Source: Piscicola geometra
Lineage: Eukaryota; Annelida; Clitellata; Hirudinida; Piscicolidae
Direction of reading: 5' to 3'
NCBI GenBank assembly: GCA_943735955.1
Contig: OX030955.1
Coordinates: 1,050,734-1,114,733, forward strand
DNA: 64,000 nt
Shown here: positions 33,376-45,663 of the stretch, one piece after another
Position numbering within the stretch: the first letter of the stretch is position 1
Layout: each line of letters starts with the position of its first letter
The notes under the pieces: model-generated
Databases searched by the model: none
What the model was told of the DNA's origin: nothing
The model's input: only the letters and a program-made list of their open reading frames with translations
Made by a program: the position numbers and the translations under genes

Positions 33376-36300
33376 AGTGATAATAATGATGCAATGGTGA
33401 AGACATGTCATCGATGTGAACGTCACTACAGCAGTGCTGATGTGGTGGACGGCGGGAGAGGATGCATGCAGGGGGAAGAGGCTCGCCGGTGGCAGATCAG
33501 AGTCCTTCAGTCTCCACAACACGAATATCTGAGTGTTTGCAAACTTACAAATACAAACGCACACACACACACAGACACACACACACAAACACAACCTTTC
33601 TTAAGCGTCTGTTTTTAGATAGTTTCTTGAGAAGTTTGTAGAGGTTTGAAGTTAGTGGTGATGATAACGATGCCGAAGTTGCTGTGACAACAGCATCGAA
33701 CTTTTCCTTTGGTCGTGTTTGCGTACCTATCTTGGGCGGTGTTGAGATGAAGTTGTTGTTGTTGTTGTTGCCATGATAAACAATGCGGTCGTCTAATGCC
33801 TTCTTCTTGTAGTTGTTCCTCGTCCTGTGCCAAACCACCCTACCCTCATCACTCCCCCTATAATATTCATCTTCATCGTCATCATCACCACCGTCATCAT
33901 CATCATCTGCTTCGTCGTCATCCTCCTCATCATCATCCATCATCAAATTCTTCTGCCAACTGTTTCCACGACTCGCTTCGGTGTAGGCATTGTTGTTGTT
34001 GTTGTTGTTGTAGTTGTTGTTGTTGTTGTTGTTGTTGTTGTGGAGAAGGGTGGAGTCCTGCAAGATGGAAACAACGGTGACGGAGGGAGGAGAGTGGAAG
34101 GGATAGCGGTGCATGGAGGAAGAGAAGGAGGACAGCAGGTGCGCATGCGATGGAGCAGTGTTCCAACGACGAGCGTCCTCTCCGCCCACAAGACGTCCCC
34201 TCACTATCTGGTGGTGGTGATGATGACATTGATGAGAATAATGACAATGATGATGATGGGAAGGATGATGATGGTATGGTTATGATGATGATGATGATGA
34301 TGATGGGAAGGATGATGATGATATGGTTGTGATTATGATGGTGATAACACCTCAATCAAAAGACAAGAACCTCGAGAGTGGTGGTAACGATCTTGTCGAG
34401 GGAGGAGAGGTAGTGCTGCCACAGGAACTGGCTCTGCTGACGCATGCGAAGCACTCTGTCCTCCTCCACATTCCTCACCATCGAAGGCAGCTGCTTGTCG
34501 TCGTTCAGTCGTGAAAGACTTGCACACGCACACAGACATGCACACGTACACAAGCATGCACACAGACATGCACACGTACACAGGCATGCACACAGACATG
34601 CACACAAATATGCAAACGTACACAGACATGCACACGTACACAAGCATGCACACAGACATGCACACGTACACAGGCATGCACACAGACATGCACACAAATA
34701 TGCAAACGTACACAGACATGCACACGTACACAAGCATGCACACAGACATGCACACGTACACAGGCATGCACACAGACATGCACACAAATATGCAAACGTA
34801 CACAGACATGCACACGTACACAGGCATGCACACAGACATGCACACAAACATGCACACAGACATGCACACGCACACAGGCATGCACACAGACATGCAAACG
34901 TACACAAACATGCAGATGTACGCAAACCTGGAAGAGAAGCCTCTCATCCGCCCAGAACAGCGCCTGAGTCGGCATTGAAAAATTGTCTTCACAACAACAA
35001 CCCCGTTAAAAACAACAGCAGCAACAATTAAAAGATTTAAAAATACAAAAAATACATTTTAAATAACAACTACACTAACAACAACAACAACAACCCCGTT
35101 AAAAACAACAGCAGCAACAATTAAAAGATTGAAAAATACAAAAAATACATTTTAAATAACAACTACACTAACAACGACAACAACAACCCCGTTAAAAACA
35201 ACAGCAGCAACAATTAAAAGATTGAAAAATACAAAAAATACATTTTAAATAACAACTACACTAACAACGACAACAACAACCCCGTTAAAAACAACAGCAG
35301 CAACAATAAAAAGATTGAAAAAAACAAAAAATACATTTTAAATAACAACTACACTAACAACGACAACAACAACCCCGTTAAAAACAACAGCAGCAACAAT
35401 TAAAAGATTGAAAAAAACAACAAATACATTTTAAATAACAACTACACTAACAACGACAACAGCAGCAAATACATCTACAACAAAACCAACAACAACAAGA
35501 ACAACAACAACAACTGGAGCAAGACAGCAGCACCTTGGACCAGTCGATCACTTGCGAGAAGGGCAGCACCCAGTCCTGACTCAGCAGCACAACAATGCAA
35601 CCTGCCTGCAACGACTCCAGGAACCTGGTGTTGTTGTTGTTGTGGTGGTTGGTGGTGTTGTTGAAGTAGCTTCTTTATTTTTTACACTACCACACAATGG
35701 CACTACAATAGCAGTGCTACAAAATTATATCACTCCAACAACCAAATTATTTATAAAAAAAACAGCACTATAAAAAAAACAACACTAAAACAACCACAAT
35801 ATAATAACTGCAACAACACTATAACAACACTACAACAACAACAACACAACACTATAACAACACTACAACAACAACACCACTACAACAACTGCAACATGAG
35901 CACCTGTACGAGCCAAGCCTCCTGCCTCGAGGCACCAGACAGAATGTCGAGTTCAACATCAGCTCCTTGTAGTCCCACCTGTCGTCAGTATCATTATCAT
36001 CATCATCAACATCATCATCATCAGCATCATCACATCATTCTCATGATCATTATTATGATCCTCATAATCGAAGTATCGATCACTATCGTCATTCTTGAAA
36101 GAAAGTGGAGGAAAAAGATTTGAAAATGTAAAAAAGAATTTTAAATAACTGAAAGATTGCACTAATGAACTAGTAAAAAGATGAGTCAATTTATAAATAA
36201 ATAAATGACTATTAAATGGATGAGTGAGTGAGTGAGTGAGTGAGTGAGTGAGTGAGTGAGTGAATGAGTGAGTGAGTGAAGAACGACCGATCGTAGAAGG

Positions 36301-39117
36301 CGTTGTCCTCCTGGCACCTATCATCCTCTATCTCCTTCCAGTCCTTGCCGTGTCTGACGATGATGCGTATGCTGCCTACACCACACAGCAGCAAGCATAA
36401 CCACAAACACAGCATCAAACATAACCACAAACACAGCTACAAGCATAACCACAAACACAGCATCAAACATAACCACAAACACAGCAACAAGCACAGCAGC
36501 AAGCATAACCACAAACACAGCTACAAACATAACCACAAGAATAACAAAAACAAAAGGACAACATCAACAACAACAACACCTGCACGTGGTGAGGAGGATG
36601 ACGTCATGGTTGTTGTGCAGGTGGTGCAGGGAGTTGCGAGTCTCGGAGCCTATGCCGCTCAAGTACCGCTTGCCCTGTAACATCATCATCATCGCCATCA
36701 TCATCATCATCATCGCCCCTATCATCATCGCCATCATCAGCATCGTTATCATCATCAGCATCATCGTCATCGTCCTCAGCATCATCGTCATCATCATCAT
36801 CATCATCATCATCGTTATCATCATCATCAGCATCATCATCATCGTCATCAGCATCATCATCACTTTGAAGGACAGCACAATATTCCTAGAGTCTCCGGAC
36901 AGAACGCCTGAACTCATCACTTGACCTGGTTCTCCTGTTGTTGTAATAATATATTATATATATATATATTATTATAACAGATATCTCGTAGTTGTGTTTT
37001 AATGATAGTGGCAATACTGTCATGGTGGTGGTAGTGATGTAGGCAACACAACACCAACACAACACCAACAATAACAACAACAACAACAACAACAACAACA
37101 GCAACAAGAAGACACCGGCATGCAGGCGATGTTGCTTGTGGAAGAGGGGCAGTGAGATGTCGAAGTTGGGTCGGTAGTGCTCGTGCGAGATGCTGTGGTA
37201 GTGACGTCATCGTCGTTGTGGTGGTAGTAGTAGTAGTAGTTGTGCTTTTTTAACAATTATATCCTATCTATACAATCACCATTATCATAATTATTCTCAT
37301 TATCATAACCATCATTATCATGATGAAAATTATCATCATCACCATTATCATCATCATCATCATCAGAACCTGGCCTTAGCGAGCATCGCCTTGCCCAGGT
37401 CGAAGCCCATGTCGAGCATGTGGTAGTCAGGCCACGTGCCACTGTCGACGTGGTGTTGGTGATGATGATGATCTTCATCATCCAAATAAAAATAACACTG
37501 AACTCTTTTATCGATATTAATTATTTTTGTTGTTGTTGCTGTTGTTGTTGTGGTTGTTTAAGGCGTAACCTGTACAAGTTGAAGATAAGGTGGTTTTCCC
37601 CTCCATTCCAAGTCTGTCCATATGAGACATTAAAACACATAAAATACTAACAACATCATCATCATCATCATCATACTTATTATCATCAGCATCATCATCA
37701 TGACACTTATTATCATCAGCATCTTTATTATTCCATTCTAAATTACAAAAAGCTAATTTATTTAAAGCAGTTCCAACATCACCAACAATGAGAAACACCT
37801 ACAGTCAACAATTTGCAACACGAACATCAACAAGCAACAACTACAACACCAACACTAAATACTACAACACCAACAGACAACTACAACACCAACAGGCAGC
37901 TTGGCCAGCTTGTATCTGAGTCCCCTCACAAACTCTTGACTCAAGGGGTCTCTAATGGGATCAAGATCATCATCTTCATCATCACTCCAAAACACAGTAC
38001 ACAACTCCAAAAAGTAAAAAACATCTCAGTAAACCATTCCATCTAATGTATTTTTTAAATATAATATATATTTTGAATATAATTTTAATATATACACAGG
38101 CACACTTCATTAGTTCAATATATACAGCACAACACCACACAATACTACAGTACACCAAAGTACATTACAGTACACCACAAAACAGAGGAAAGCAACCGAT
38201 CGAGTGTGTCGATGGGCACGACGAAGAGGCACGCGTGGCGAGGGTCACTGACGTGGTACTTGGACGCCTGGATGCACGTCAGGATGTCGGTGTACCTCGA
38301 GCCAGTCTGTCAATGGTGCAGCATTGTTGCAGTTCTGATGGTAGTTGCATTAACAGCAGTAACGAAATCTCGATAGTCACCTTTTGTTTTTCATGCTCAA
38401 ATGGGTAGACATAGACAGCGAAGTTGTCGTAGCTACATTTAGATGTGTTGAAGCAGTTGAACATTCTGCAGTCTTTCCTGGTTAGGGTTGAAAGAGGGAT
38501 GCTGCGTTTTTAGATGACAAAGTAAAATTGTAGAATCTATGGCGATACAGTAAGTAGCATTAGAAATGAAAAAGCATCGTGCTTAAAATTGGCTTTGAAA
38601 ATACTGTTGATTAGAATACATTGAATGTTAGGGTGAGCTAGGAAAATACCTTCTTTACTCCTAAAAATGTCAAATGATGTATGAAATAAAAGAAAAACAT
38701 TATTCACTTTATGGCTAAAAAAATTCAAGTTTGAAGTAGGCTCTCATTCCCGAATAAAGACATTCAAAAACACAGCATGACTAACCTGAATAGATATTTG
38801 TTGTCGATGAAGTCTCTGTTGCCCTTGTCGTCATCCTGCTGCACCATGTCGTAGTGCATGTTTGAAGAGAAGTTTTGGTGGGTGAGAAAGTCCTGGAACT
38901 CCTGTAAGGGATCAAAAAAGCTGCCTGCTTCTTCAAGAAAGCCCTCATTTCGTAGTTGATTGTCGAAACCATTCTTGGAAGTGGTGAGTTTTGTGAAAAG
39001 TTGTAAAACAAAAAATAATGTAGACTGGAGCTTGGAAGTTGAAGACGAATATAGAAAGAAAAGCAAAATTAATAATACAATGAAAATAAGAAAAAAATAT
39101 CGTTTTGTGAGCCTCAT
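30962..39117 (-). CDS. EXT1: EXT1-like heparan-sulfate polymerase (exostosin)
   Basis: Builds the GlcA-GlcNAc backbone of heparan sulfate in the Golgi: GT47 (glucuronosyl) then GT64 (GlcNAc) domain. Exons on the minus strand: 39117-38786, 38477-38381, 38306-38197, 37951-37894, 37613-37570, 37441-37370, 37192-37116, 36925-36864, 36674-36580, 36371-36288, 35978-35904, 35624-35534, 34963-34928, 34493-34371, 34207-33596, 33528-about 33405, 33134-32958, 32792-32701, 32170-32102, 31967-31545, 31025-30962. The N-terminus [20 protein letters not shown] is a signal anchor. GT47 landmarks: [39 protein letters not shown]64 landmarks: [46 protein letters not shown]. All phases close except the join 33405/33134, where a one-base conflict remains. 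The protein, about 970 residues, exceeds human EXT1 (746) because of Asn/Asp-rich inserts. Confidence 0.92.
31430..31535 (+). repeat. tRNA-like SINE fragment
   Basis: GGCAGGGTGGCCCAGCTGG resembles the A-box end of a tRNA-Leu/Ser-type gene and is followed by a non-tRNA body and a tail of CAACAA repeats (31516-31535). This is the layout of a tRNA-derived SINE. It lies in the last EXT1 intron. No B box is secure. Confidence 0.35.
32158..32632. repeat. 20-bp minisatellite carrying an EXT1 splice acceptor
   Basis: About 23 copies of GTACGTGTGTCTGAGGTGGT (few variants: GTGCAC, GTACTT, GTGATG). In gene sense each copy reads ACCACCTCAG then ACACACGTAC. The acceptor of EXT1 exon 32170-32102 is the CTCAG of the copy nearest the exon, and the exon's first ten bases are repeat sequence. 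Confidence 0.95.
33150..33380. repeat. GAT/ATCATAATAATAGTAG minisatellite and (GAT)n
   Basis: A 27/30-bp unit (GATGATGATCATAATAATAG with AGCGAT or AATGAC variants) followed by a GAT run, in the EXT1 intron between exons 33528 and 33134. Confidence 0.93.
33735..34050 (-). repeat. EXT1: Coding microsatellites (Asn and Asp runs) in EXT1 exon
   Basis: GTT tracts at about 33750-33772 and 33989-34041 and CATC/GTC tracts between them (about 33868-33945). They are read in frame as poly-Asn and Asp/Glu runs in the exon 34207-33596, which links the GT47 and GT64 domains. Confidence 0.85.
34213..34345. repeat. (GAT/GATG)n simple repeat
   Basis: GATGATGATGGGAAGGATGA and similar blocks between EXT1 exons 34493-34371 and 34207-33596. 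Confidence 0.85.
34519..34925. repeat. CACACAGACATGCACACGTA higher-order minisatellite
   Basis: Blocks CACACAGACATG, CACACGTACACA and AGGCATG or AATATGCAAACG recur in a higher-order unit of about 116 bp, in the EXT1 intron between exons 34963-34928 and 34493-34371. Confidence 0.94.
34999..35465. repeat. 93-bp tandem repeat, five copies
   Basis: A 93-bp unit beginning CCCCGTTAAAAACAACAGCA at 35001, 35094, 35187 and onward, with under about 5 percent differences between copies, in the EXT1 intron between exons 35624-35534 and 34963-34928. Confidence 0.95.
36219..36275. repeat. (GAGT)n microsatellite
   Basis: About 14 GAGT units in the EXT1 intron just downstream (gene sense) of exon 36371-36288. 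Confidence 0.95.
36386..36545. repeat. CATAACCACAAACACAG minisatellite
   Basis: Seven or so copies of CATAACCACAAACACAGC with ATCAAA or TACAAG spacers, in the EXT1 intron between exons 36674-36580 and 36371-36288. Confidence 0.93.
36679..36868. repeat. (ATC)n-rich repeat
   Basis: A CATCATCATCGCC/AGCATCATCGTC array filling the EXT1 intron between exons 36925-36864 and 36674-36580. Confidence 0.93.
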
Positions 39118-39626
39118 CGTGAACTAGCATGAGGCTTACTCATTAGTATTAATATAAATTTTATATTTATATTATAAAACGACCCTTTAAGCTGCATCTG
39201 TGTTTTATTTGAACAGATGCATCGACGTGTAAAAGTAGAGATAAGTTATAAAGCTAAATATTATTCTATTTTGTCATAATCGAAAACATGTTAGATAAAA
39301 AAACGGTTTAATCTCTTTTTTAAATTCTATGTGTTTAAATTAAAATTACTAATATATTTGATAGATGAAATCAAATGCGTTTTATAAAGTATAATTGACC
39401 AGATAAGAACAAAATCTGAAAAAGAAAAAAAAACTTAATCTATTTGTAATAGTATTGATCTAATATAAATCCTTTTACATTGGCTCTTTCTTATAAGTAA
39501 ATTTTTGGTTGCTATAGCATTTTTATATACTTTTCAATGATACTTTAAAATTTAAAGTTTAAATATTGGAAAATTATAATACACTTAAAACTATTTGCTT
39601 AGATGATTTTTTCTAAGCGACTTTGA
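39118..39626. promoter_or_regulatory. Divergent promoter region EXT1 / FAIM
   Basis: A 509-bp AT-rich spacer between two start codons on opposite strands. No ORF is seen and no motif can be claimed. Confidence 0.4.
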
Positions 39627-40669
39627 ATGTCTGTATCAAGCAAGGAGTTAGTGGCAAGATGGTTAGTGGAGCTGTCCGATAAGAAACATGTTATAGAGTT
39701 TGAGCATGGAACTCTTAGTGGCAAAAGAGTGATCTGGCTAGATGGGAAGGTACTTTTTAATACTTTTATTTCTGAAGCTTTTTATCGATAACAAAACCTT
39801 GAAAAGTATGAATAATGCCAAATCAAATTTGTCATTATTATTATTATTAAATCCCATTAAAACAAAGCCGTTTTCAAAAAGGAGTTGTATAGGAAGGACT
39901 TTTTGTTTGAATTGGTAGGCAGCATAACGTTCACAGTGCTGAAGAGACAGCTCACCATCCACATCACTGCCAACGCCCTCAACTACGAGTACACTCTGAT
40001 GGTGGATGGCATGAACCTCGAAAAGTTCACGCGACTGCAGAACAAAGTGATGAGGGCGTGGACTGTGATGCATGAAGGAATTAAACACAGAGTTGTTTTA
40101 GGTGGGAAATTTTTTAAAATTGTTTTTAAGAGTTTGAAAGTTTAAACAATTTTATTTACTTCATTTTATCTCTTCACGTAAAACTTAATTATATTTTCTA
40201 TTCACGTAAAACACAGATTTAAATTATCTTTTTAAATTTCAGTTTGCAATAATCGCTTATTAAGGCTCTGAAAATTTCAGAAAAAGACACTTTAGACGTT
40301 TGGGTGGACGGCACTAAAGTTCAAACAGAAGTGAGCTACTAACGACTGAAACTATTTAAATTCCAACAAACTGCTCAATCAGGAAAACTTTAGTCTTAAA
40401 GCATTATAAGCTTATGCCACTCTAAAAACATGTTCCATTGTATTGCTAACATCACGCTCAAATTCTTCAATAACGACTCAAACATGCTTTTGCAGGGAGA
40501 GTTTGAGGACGAAGGCACCAAGACGCACTTCAGAGTGGCCACTGAGCCAGCCTACCTGCAAGCCACCAGCTCAGGCAGCCGGAAGGAAGGCATTGTGCAC
40601 AGTCTCTTCTTCCGTGGAGTGCAGGTGCCGTTGAACAAGGATGACGGACGTGCAACCGAGAAATGCTGA
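39627..40669 (+). CDS. FAIM: Fas apoptotic inhibitory molecule (FAIM)
   Basis: Four exons, 39627-39749, 39882-40101, 40281-40330 and 40496-40669, close to 189 codons (188 residues). This is a small soluble beta-sandwich protein that protects cells from death-receptor and stress killing and counters protein aggregation. Landmarks: VIEFEHGTLSGKRVIWLDGK, NALNYEYTLMVDG, EKDTLDVWVDGTKV, FEDEGTKTHFRV and GSRKEGIVHSLF, in the order and spacing of human FAIM (179 residues). Every intron keeps phase. The start ATG is followed at once by the conserved beta-strand region, as in the family. Confidence 0.95.
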
Positions 40670-41187
40670 GAATACCGTAGAGAAGCGAAAGATTTAATCG
40701 GTTCGAGCAAGATCAGGCTTAATTGTCACGCTATAAAGCATGGCAATGCTGCTAAATCTATGTTCTGAAAGCTCAGTCAACTACAACCCAAAACTACAGT
40801 TTATTGAACAATAATGGACGATTAATTAAATCTGCTTCATGATTTTCTTTCGCTTCTGCATTCTTGTCAATTTATACAATTGTATTCTACACTTGCCATT
40901 AACACCACCTTGCCAATTACTGCGCATCAACAATTCTTCAATGAAACTAGGCACAGTAGCATGAAATCAAGAGTTCAAAGTTTGAACAATTTAGAGAATT
41001 CTTCTTGCACCATTTTCAAACCATAACTTATAACTTCGCCAAATAAATGTCGTCAAATAAAATCTTCGTAAAAGAGTGTCTTTAGAAACATGTCACAAAA
41101 CTTTTAAATGCCTTGCAAAAAGTTCAAATTTTTTTAACATTTCACTTTAAATCTCTTCTTCATCGCGACTCAGCCACCACTACAACA
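40670..41187. other. Convergent intergenic region FAIM / ALIX
   Basis: Both 3' UTRs lie here. AATAAA-like motifs occur near 41042 and 41057 (plus strand). No ORF of note. Confidence 0.5.
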
Positions 41188-44100
41188 TCACTTGTGGTAG
41201 TAAGCGCTGTACGGGTTGAAAGAGACGCCTGTGTGGAAGTAGGCAGAAGAGCTCGCAGGCCTGTTCACTGTGGTGAGAGATCATTTTGTTTTGCTGTACC
41301 ATTTGTTTAGGGGACTGATCATTAGTTTGATAAGCCTATCACTGTAGTTCTGAAGATGAAAAGTGATTAAACAGCAGTATGAAGGTCTAACCGATAATGG
41401 AGGAGGAGGAGGACGGGAGGGCAGTGTAGAGAGTTTGAGTGGAAACTGTTTGGATGGTTGCGATGCGGAAGGAGGTTAACAACATCAGTTTTAAGATTAT
41501 AGGAACTTTGAAACTACAATAAATGCATACCAACCATGCAGTAAAATTACTTGCTAAAGACAAATGGAAGATTGCATGCAGGCATGAGAAAACTCACAGG
41601 CGTGCTGTGGAGACTGCGGATAGGAAGAGACGAAGGTGGCTTGCTGGAGAGGCATGGAGGCGACCATCATCATCATCTCCGCCTTCTCCTCTGCCCTCTC
41701 TCGACAGTACTGACTCACCTTCGCCTGGAACTTCTCCAGGATCAAGATGAAGTCGTTGTAGAACTGGAAAAAAATTCCTAATGAAACACAACTGCAAATT
41801 TTGAAAATGATTAAAACTTCAGAAAGTATTTGGATTGCCTTGCTTCCTTCCTTGGTGGTGGCGTGCAGCTCCATGTAGTTGTCGAAGGCAGACACTAATT
41901 CTCGCATCTTGGCGTCTCTGACCGGATTCGAAAAACCATTTTGTGTCTTGAACTGGTTAAGCTCTTGCGTTGAGGCCTTGTGTTTTTTGGAAATTAAATA
42001 CTTGTTAATCTTTTTATTTTAAAACAATTCAAATGCCAAACTGATGAAATGCATATAAATGTCAAAAACAGTGGCTTGCTCACTTGCACTTGCTTGAGGG
42101 CCCTTTCTTGCTGGGAAATGCTCTTCACCACGTCCTCTCTCAGACGGGCATGCACCCTCTCTAGCTCCTCCCGGCACGCTGTCTCTTCGTACAACACTCC
42201 GTCCTTCTTGAACATCGCCATGAACCTCGATGCTGCGTCAACAGTGAAGTTTTTGTTGTGGAATGAAGGATGAATGGTGGCTTGTTGGTGGAATGATTGT
42301 TATTGCTCATTGGCTAGAGTATCATCAAACACTCACATGCGTCAACTTCAGTGTTCTTGAGCTTCTCTTCCAGCACCTTCCTCTCGCTTTTTATCTGCTC
42401 CACCTGCTTCATCAATGCCAGCAAATCTCCCACAAACTTCTTGCCCGCCAGATCTGGAGTCTTGACTATCTTGTTCTCAGGCAGGCTTTGCTCGATGGCA
42501 GCCTATGGTGGTGTTCGTTGTGCTATGAGAGTTGAAGTGGCGTGATGGTGTAATGGTAACTTTAACACTGTGATACAGTAATAATGCAGTATAGTTGTGG
42601 TGTGGCATTCATGATATTTTATCGTCGTGGAACTGTGGTGGCAAGTCTAAGCAGTGTAAAAAAAATTATTTGCATTCTTTTGCACTTATCATCTACTCCC
42701 AATTCTCTTCTCTTCCCGCCTTCTCACATCGCTATCACTCAGCAGTTGTATGTTGGTCTTGTGTGGAGCAAACTTCTGGCGCACCAGGGCGTCTGCATGC
42801 GCTGCCTCCGCCACCACTGCCCTGTGCCTCCTCACCTCCTCCTGTCGGGGGTGGTCATGATGTCTTTGAGTTTCCATTTAACCAACGAAGAAAAGTATTA
42901 TAATTGGTACAAACAAGTTGTTTTCTGGGCTTAACTTCTGTGGGAATCAAACCCACAAAACGTGGCTATAGGCCGCGAGTTGTTGATCTCCAAGCCACCC
43001 GTTCACACAAGCGTGTTAAATCGATGTTTAAATACAATTTTAATATTTTGAAAAGAAAAAAAGGTTGAAGGTTGAAAAGCTAGAAAAGACAAGATGAGGG
43101 AGTACTGAAGTAATTAGAGAGACCTTGAACGGGCTGTTGAGCACCTCTGAAGCGGTTCTCTGAGCCCCTACCACCATCCTCATCTTCCGGTCCTCCATCT
43201 CTTCTTCCATTAAAGCCCTATCGCACTAGTTAAATTAACAACTGTTGTTAATACAGATAATGGATTTTTTTCACTGATGGTTGAATTAGTTTTATTATTG
43301 ATTATAGATGATAGGGAAATGAGGTTGGATGGTGGCTGATAACTTATTCCAAAAACGCACAGAGTCGAGGATGTTCTTGCACTTCTGCACCATCGTGGGA
43401 AGGTCTGCAACCAGCCTTTCCAGATGCTGAGCGCCTCCGAGGTTTCTGGTAGCAACTGCTTTCTCTAGCAAGGACTTTGGCAGCTTGCCTCCTACCATGT
43501 CTTCCAGGGCAGATGGCAGGTTCAAAGTGACCATCACTCTGTTGTTGTTGTTTTGTTTAAAACAACTCTTGTTACTTTAACCAACTCTTACAACACACGC
43601 AACAAAACCCCTAAACCAGTAACAACAACAACAACAACAACAATGTAGAATGCAATTACGAGTTGAGGTTCTTGGAGGCGTCTTTAAGCTTGGCGATCTC
43701 CTTCTGCACTATCATCATGCCCTGCTCCTTGCACTTCCACGCTGCCTGCTGCACTGACCACGGCAGCAGACGCTCCAATAGCTCTGTGTCGTCAAAATTA
43801 TCTCGTCACCATCACCAAAGTCAACTAGTTCTATCAATCAATGATTTGTTAATTCTCAAATAGTCTCTCACCGGCAGTGTCGGCACTGAACTTGGCTCCC
43901 TCCACAGGGGTTGGCTTCGCTAATACAGCCTTTTCGATGGCTGGTAGCTTCTTGACGTCAGAAACTCCTGTGTGGAAGATGAAGGAATTCTCTTTTTCTG
44001 ACTTTGCCAGATCTGTTTCTAAAAGTTTCTGCTGCTCTTGGAAGAGGAAAGGTTTGATGGCAGAAGAAGACTGAGCCTTCGCCATCGCTTCTTTCGCTTG

Positions 44101-45663
44101 CTATTGTGATGAAAACACGCTTATTAGCACAATGTAGCATGCTCAGACACAACAAGGTAATAAAGCTCGATACTCAATAGAATTGCTTGAAAAAATTAAA
44201 AGACTCGGAATCTGGCGAGGGCTTCGGCGAAGTTCTTGTTGTCGTAGCTGGCCTTGCCTTCATAGTAGTAGGCGAGTGCTTGGAAGCCTGCCTTCTTCAC
44301 ACTGCACACCACTGCCCAGTCCTGCAAGCAGTAAGGTCACTTGATTCAGATTCTAAAGTTCTATTTGACAAAAGACGCTTTAAATGCAAGAAAAGATCAG
44401 AAGGGCGTGAACAAACCTTGTTGAATATGATTTTTGGGAGATCAGTCTGCATTTGCTTGCCTGCTTCTTCGTACAGCACTGAGCACTGCTGACTCAACTT
44501 CGCCACCAAACTTGCCTTCATCGAGTCTGTGCAACATTATTCAATAATTAATATTTGAAACGTTAAAAATATTTAAATGTTAGAGATTTATATTTATTTA
44601 TCTTATAGAATCTCCAATGGGTTAGAAGAATATCACATGATCCCTTCATCAACCAACCTTGAATAGCTTTCTTCACGAAAATGTCTTGCGCCCTGGCCAG
44701 TGTGAGACTTGCAAGGGCTCCCAGAGTGTCCGGGTGAAGGTCGTTGGTGCAATCAGTGTCCCCGAAAGTCATTCTGGTGGTCGCTTGGAGGTAGGTGTAG
44801 ATGCCGCTGGCTTGCTGAAGTGGGTTAGTTAAGTGCGAGATAAAAAGTTTAAAATATCTTCTACAATTCTTTATACAGCATGCTTATTTGCAATCTAAAG
44901 TGCATTTTTGGCGCGTGAAACCTGGAAGAGTCTGGCCGCCATCTTGAGACCCTCATCCAAGTCCATGTCCTGCTCCTGCGCCATTGCCACGCTGAGTGCA
45001 GCCAGGTTGAACAAGACGCACGCCTTCTCGTAGGCACTTGACGCTACCACTGGTTGTGTTTGTTTTAGTGTGTTGAATTTGTATGTTTGAGGTTATAAAT
45101 TCAAATTTCGAGTTCAATGCTTTTTTCTGCACTAAGCCACCTAGAGTTGAACTCTTCTTTATCCTGCTGCTCGGAAAGGCATCTTGCCATTTGAACTTTA
45201 TCCGTATCTTCAACAAAATAACAGTCCAGTGAGCTAATTATAAGTTCATTAGTGACTAAGCAAACAACAATAGTCATACCTGGTTTTCTGCCAATGGTAG
45301 TTTCATGTCCAGCGACATTATTTCGTCGGCATACCTGCACAAATCATGTGTCAAAAAAAGTAAGCTGATGAATACAAACCAGAGGCATACAATATTACTT
45401 ATGATAAGTTTATAAAATCAATTATAAGTTTTAAAAAAGCTTTTTAAAAGTGGATAGTACCTCTGATAGAGATGCAACGACTTCTGGCTGGGTTCTGTGC
45501 ACTTTTCAATGCACTCCAGGCGTAGTTTCTGTATCTCAGTCACTTGGGCGTGGTAGTTGCTGGAAGGTCCGTAGAGGCCTACGTTGTCGATGTAGCTGAT
45601 GATGGGCTTCAGCAGGTCGCTGTGGAAGCCCTTCTTGAGAGGCACCGAGATCCGATCAGACAT
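41188..45663 (-). CDS. PDCD6IP: ALIX / PDCD6IP (BRO1 and V domains, ESCRT adaptor)
   Basis: Scaffold linking ESCRT-I/III in multivesicular-body sorting, abscission and membrane repair. About 18 minus-strand exons: 45663-45461, 45334-45280, 45207-45141, 45049-44922, 44814-44658, 44526-44417, 44321-44205, 44100-43872, 43783-43660, 43538-43361, about 43226-43125, about 42844-42757, about 42505-42336, about 42240-42085, about 41975-41836, about 41766-41600, about 41462-41391, about 41270-41188. The BRO1 domain begins MSDRISVPLKKGF and includes YEKACVLFNLAAL and DWAVVCSVKKAGFQALAYYY. The V domain has FIFHTGVSDVKKLPAIEKAV, then LLPWSVQQA, then MVTLNLPSALEDM, with long coiled arms. The usual long proline-rich tail is cut to a short PSRPPPPPLS segment and a Tyr-containing end. 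The first exons agree in phase; the last ones were placed approximately. Confidence 0.92.
42938..43010 (-). repeat. tRNA-like SINE or tRNA relic
   Basis: On the minus strand a T-arm-like hairpin TGTGGGTTTGATTCCCACA (42957-42939) follows a possible A box (GGGTGGCTTGGAGATC). The acceptor ends do not pair and the anticodon arm is irregular, so a working tRNA is unlikely. It lies in an ALIX intron. Confidence 0.35.

Noticed and set aside
34333..35031. His/Met- and Cys/Val-rich ORFs resembling metal-binding proteins
   Set aside because: All three frames are open over the ACACAGACATG array on both strands, the mark of a repeat.
42938..43010. A functional tRNA
   Set aside because: T-arm-like hairpin but no acceptor pairing and an irregular anticodon arm; kept only as a weak SINE-like feature.
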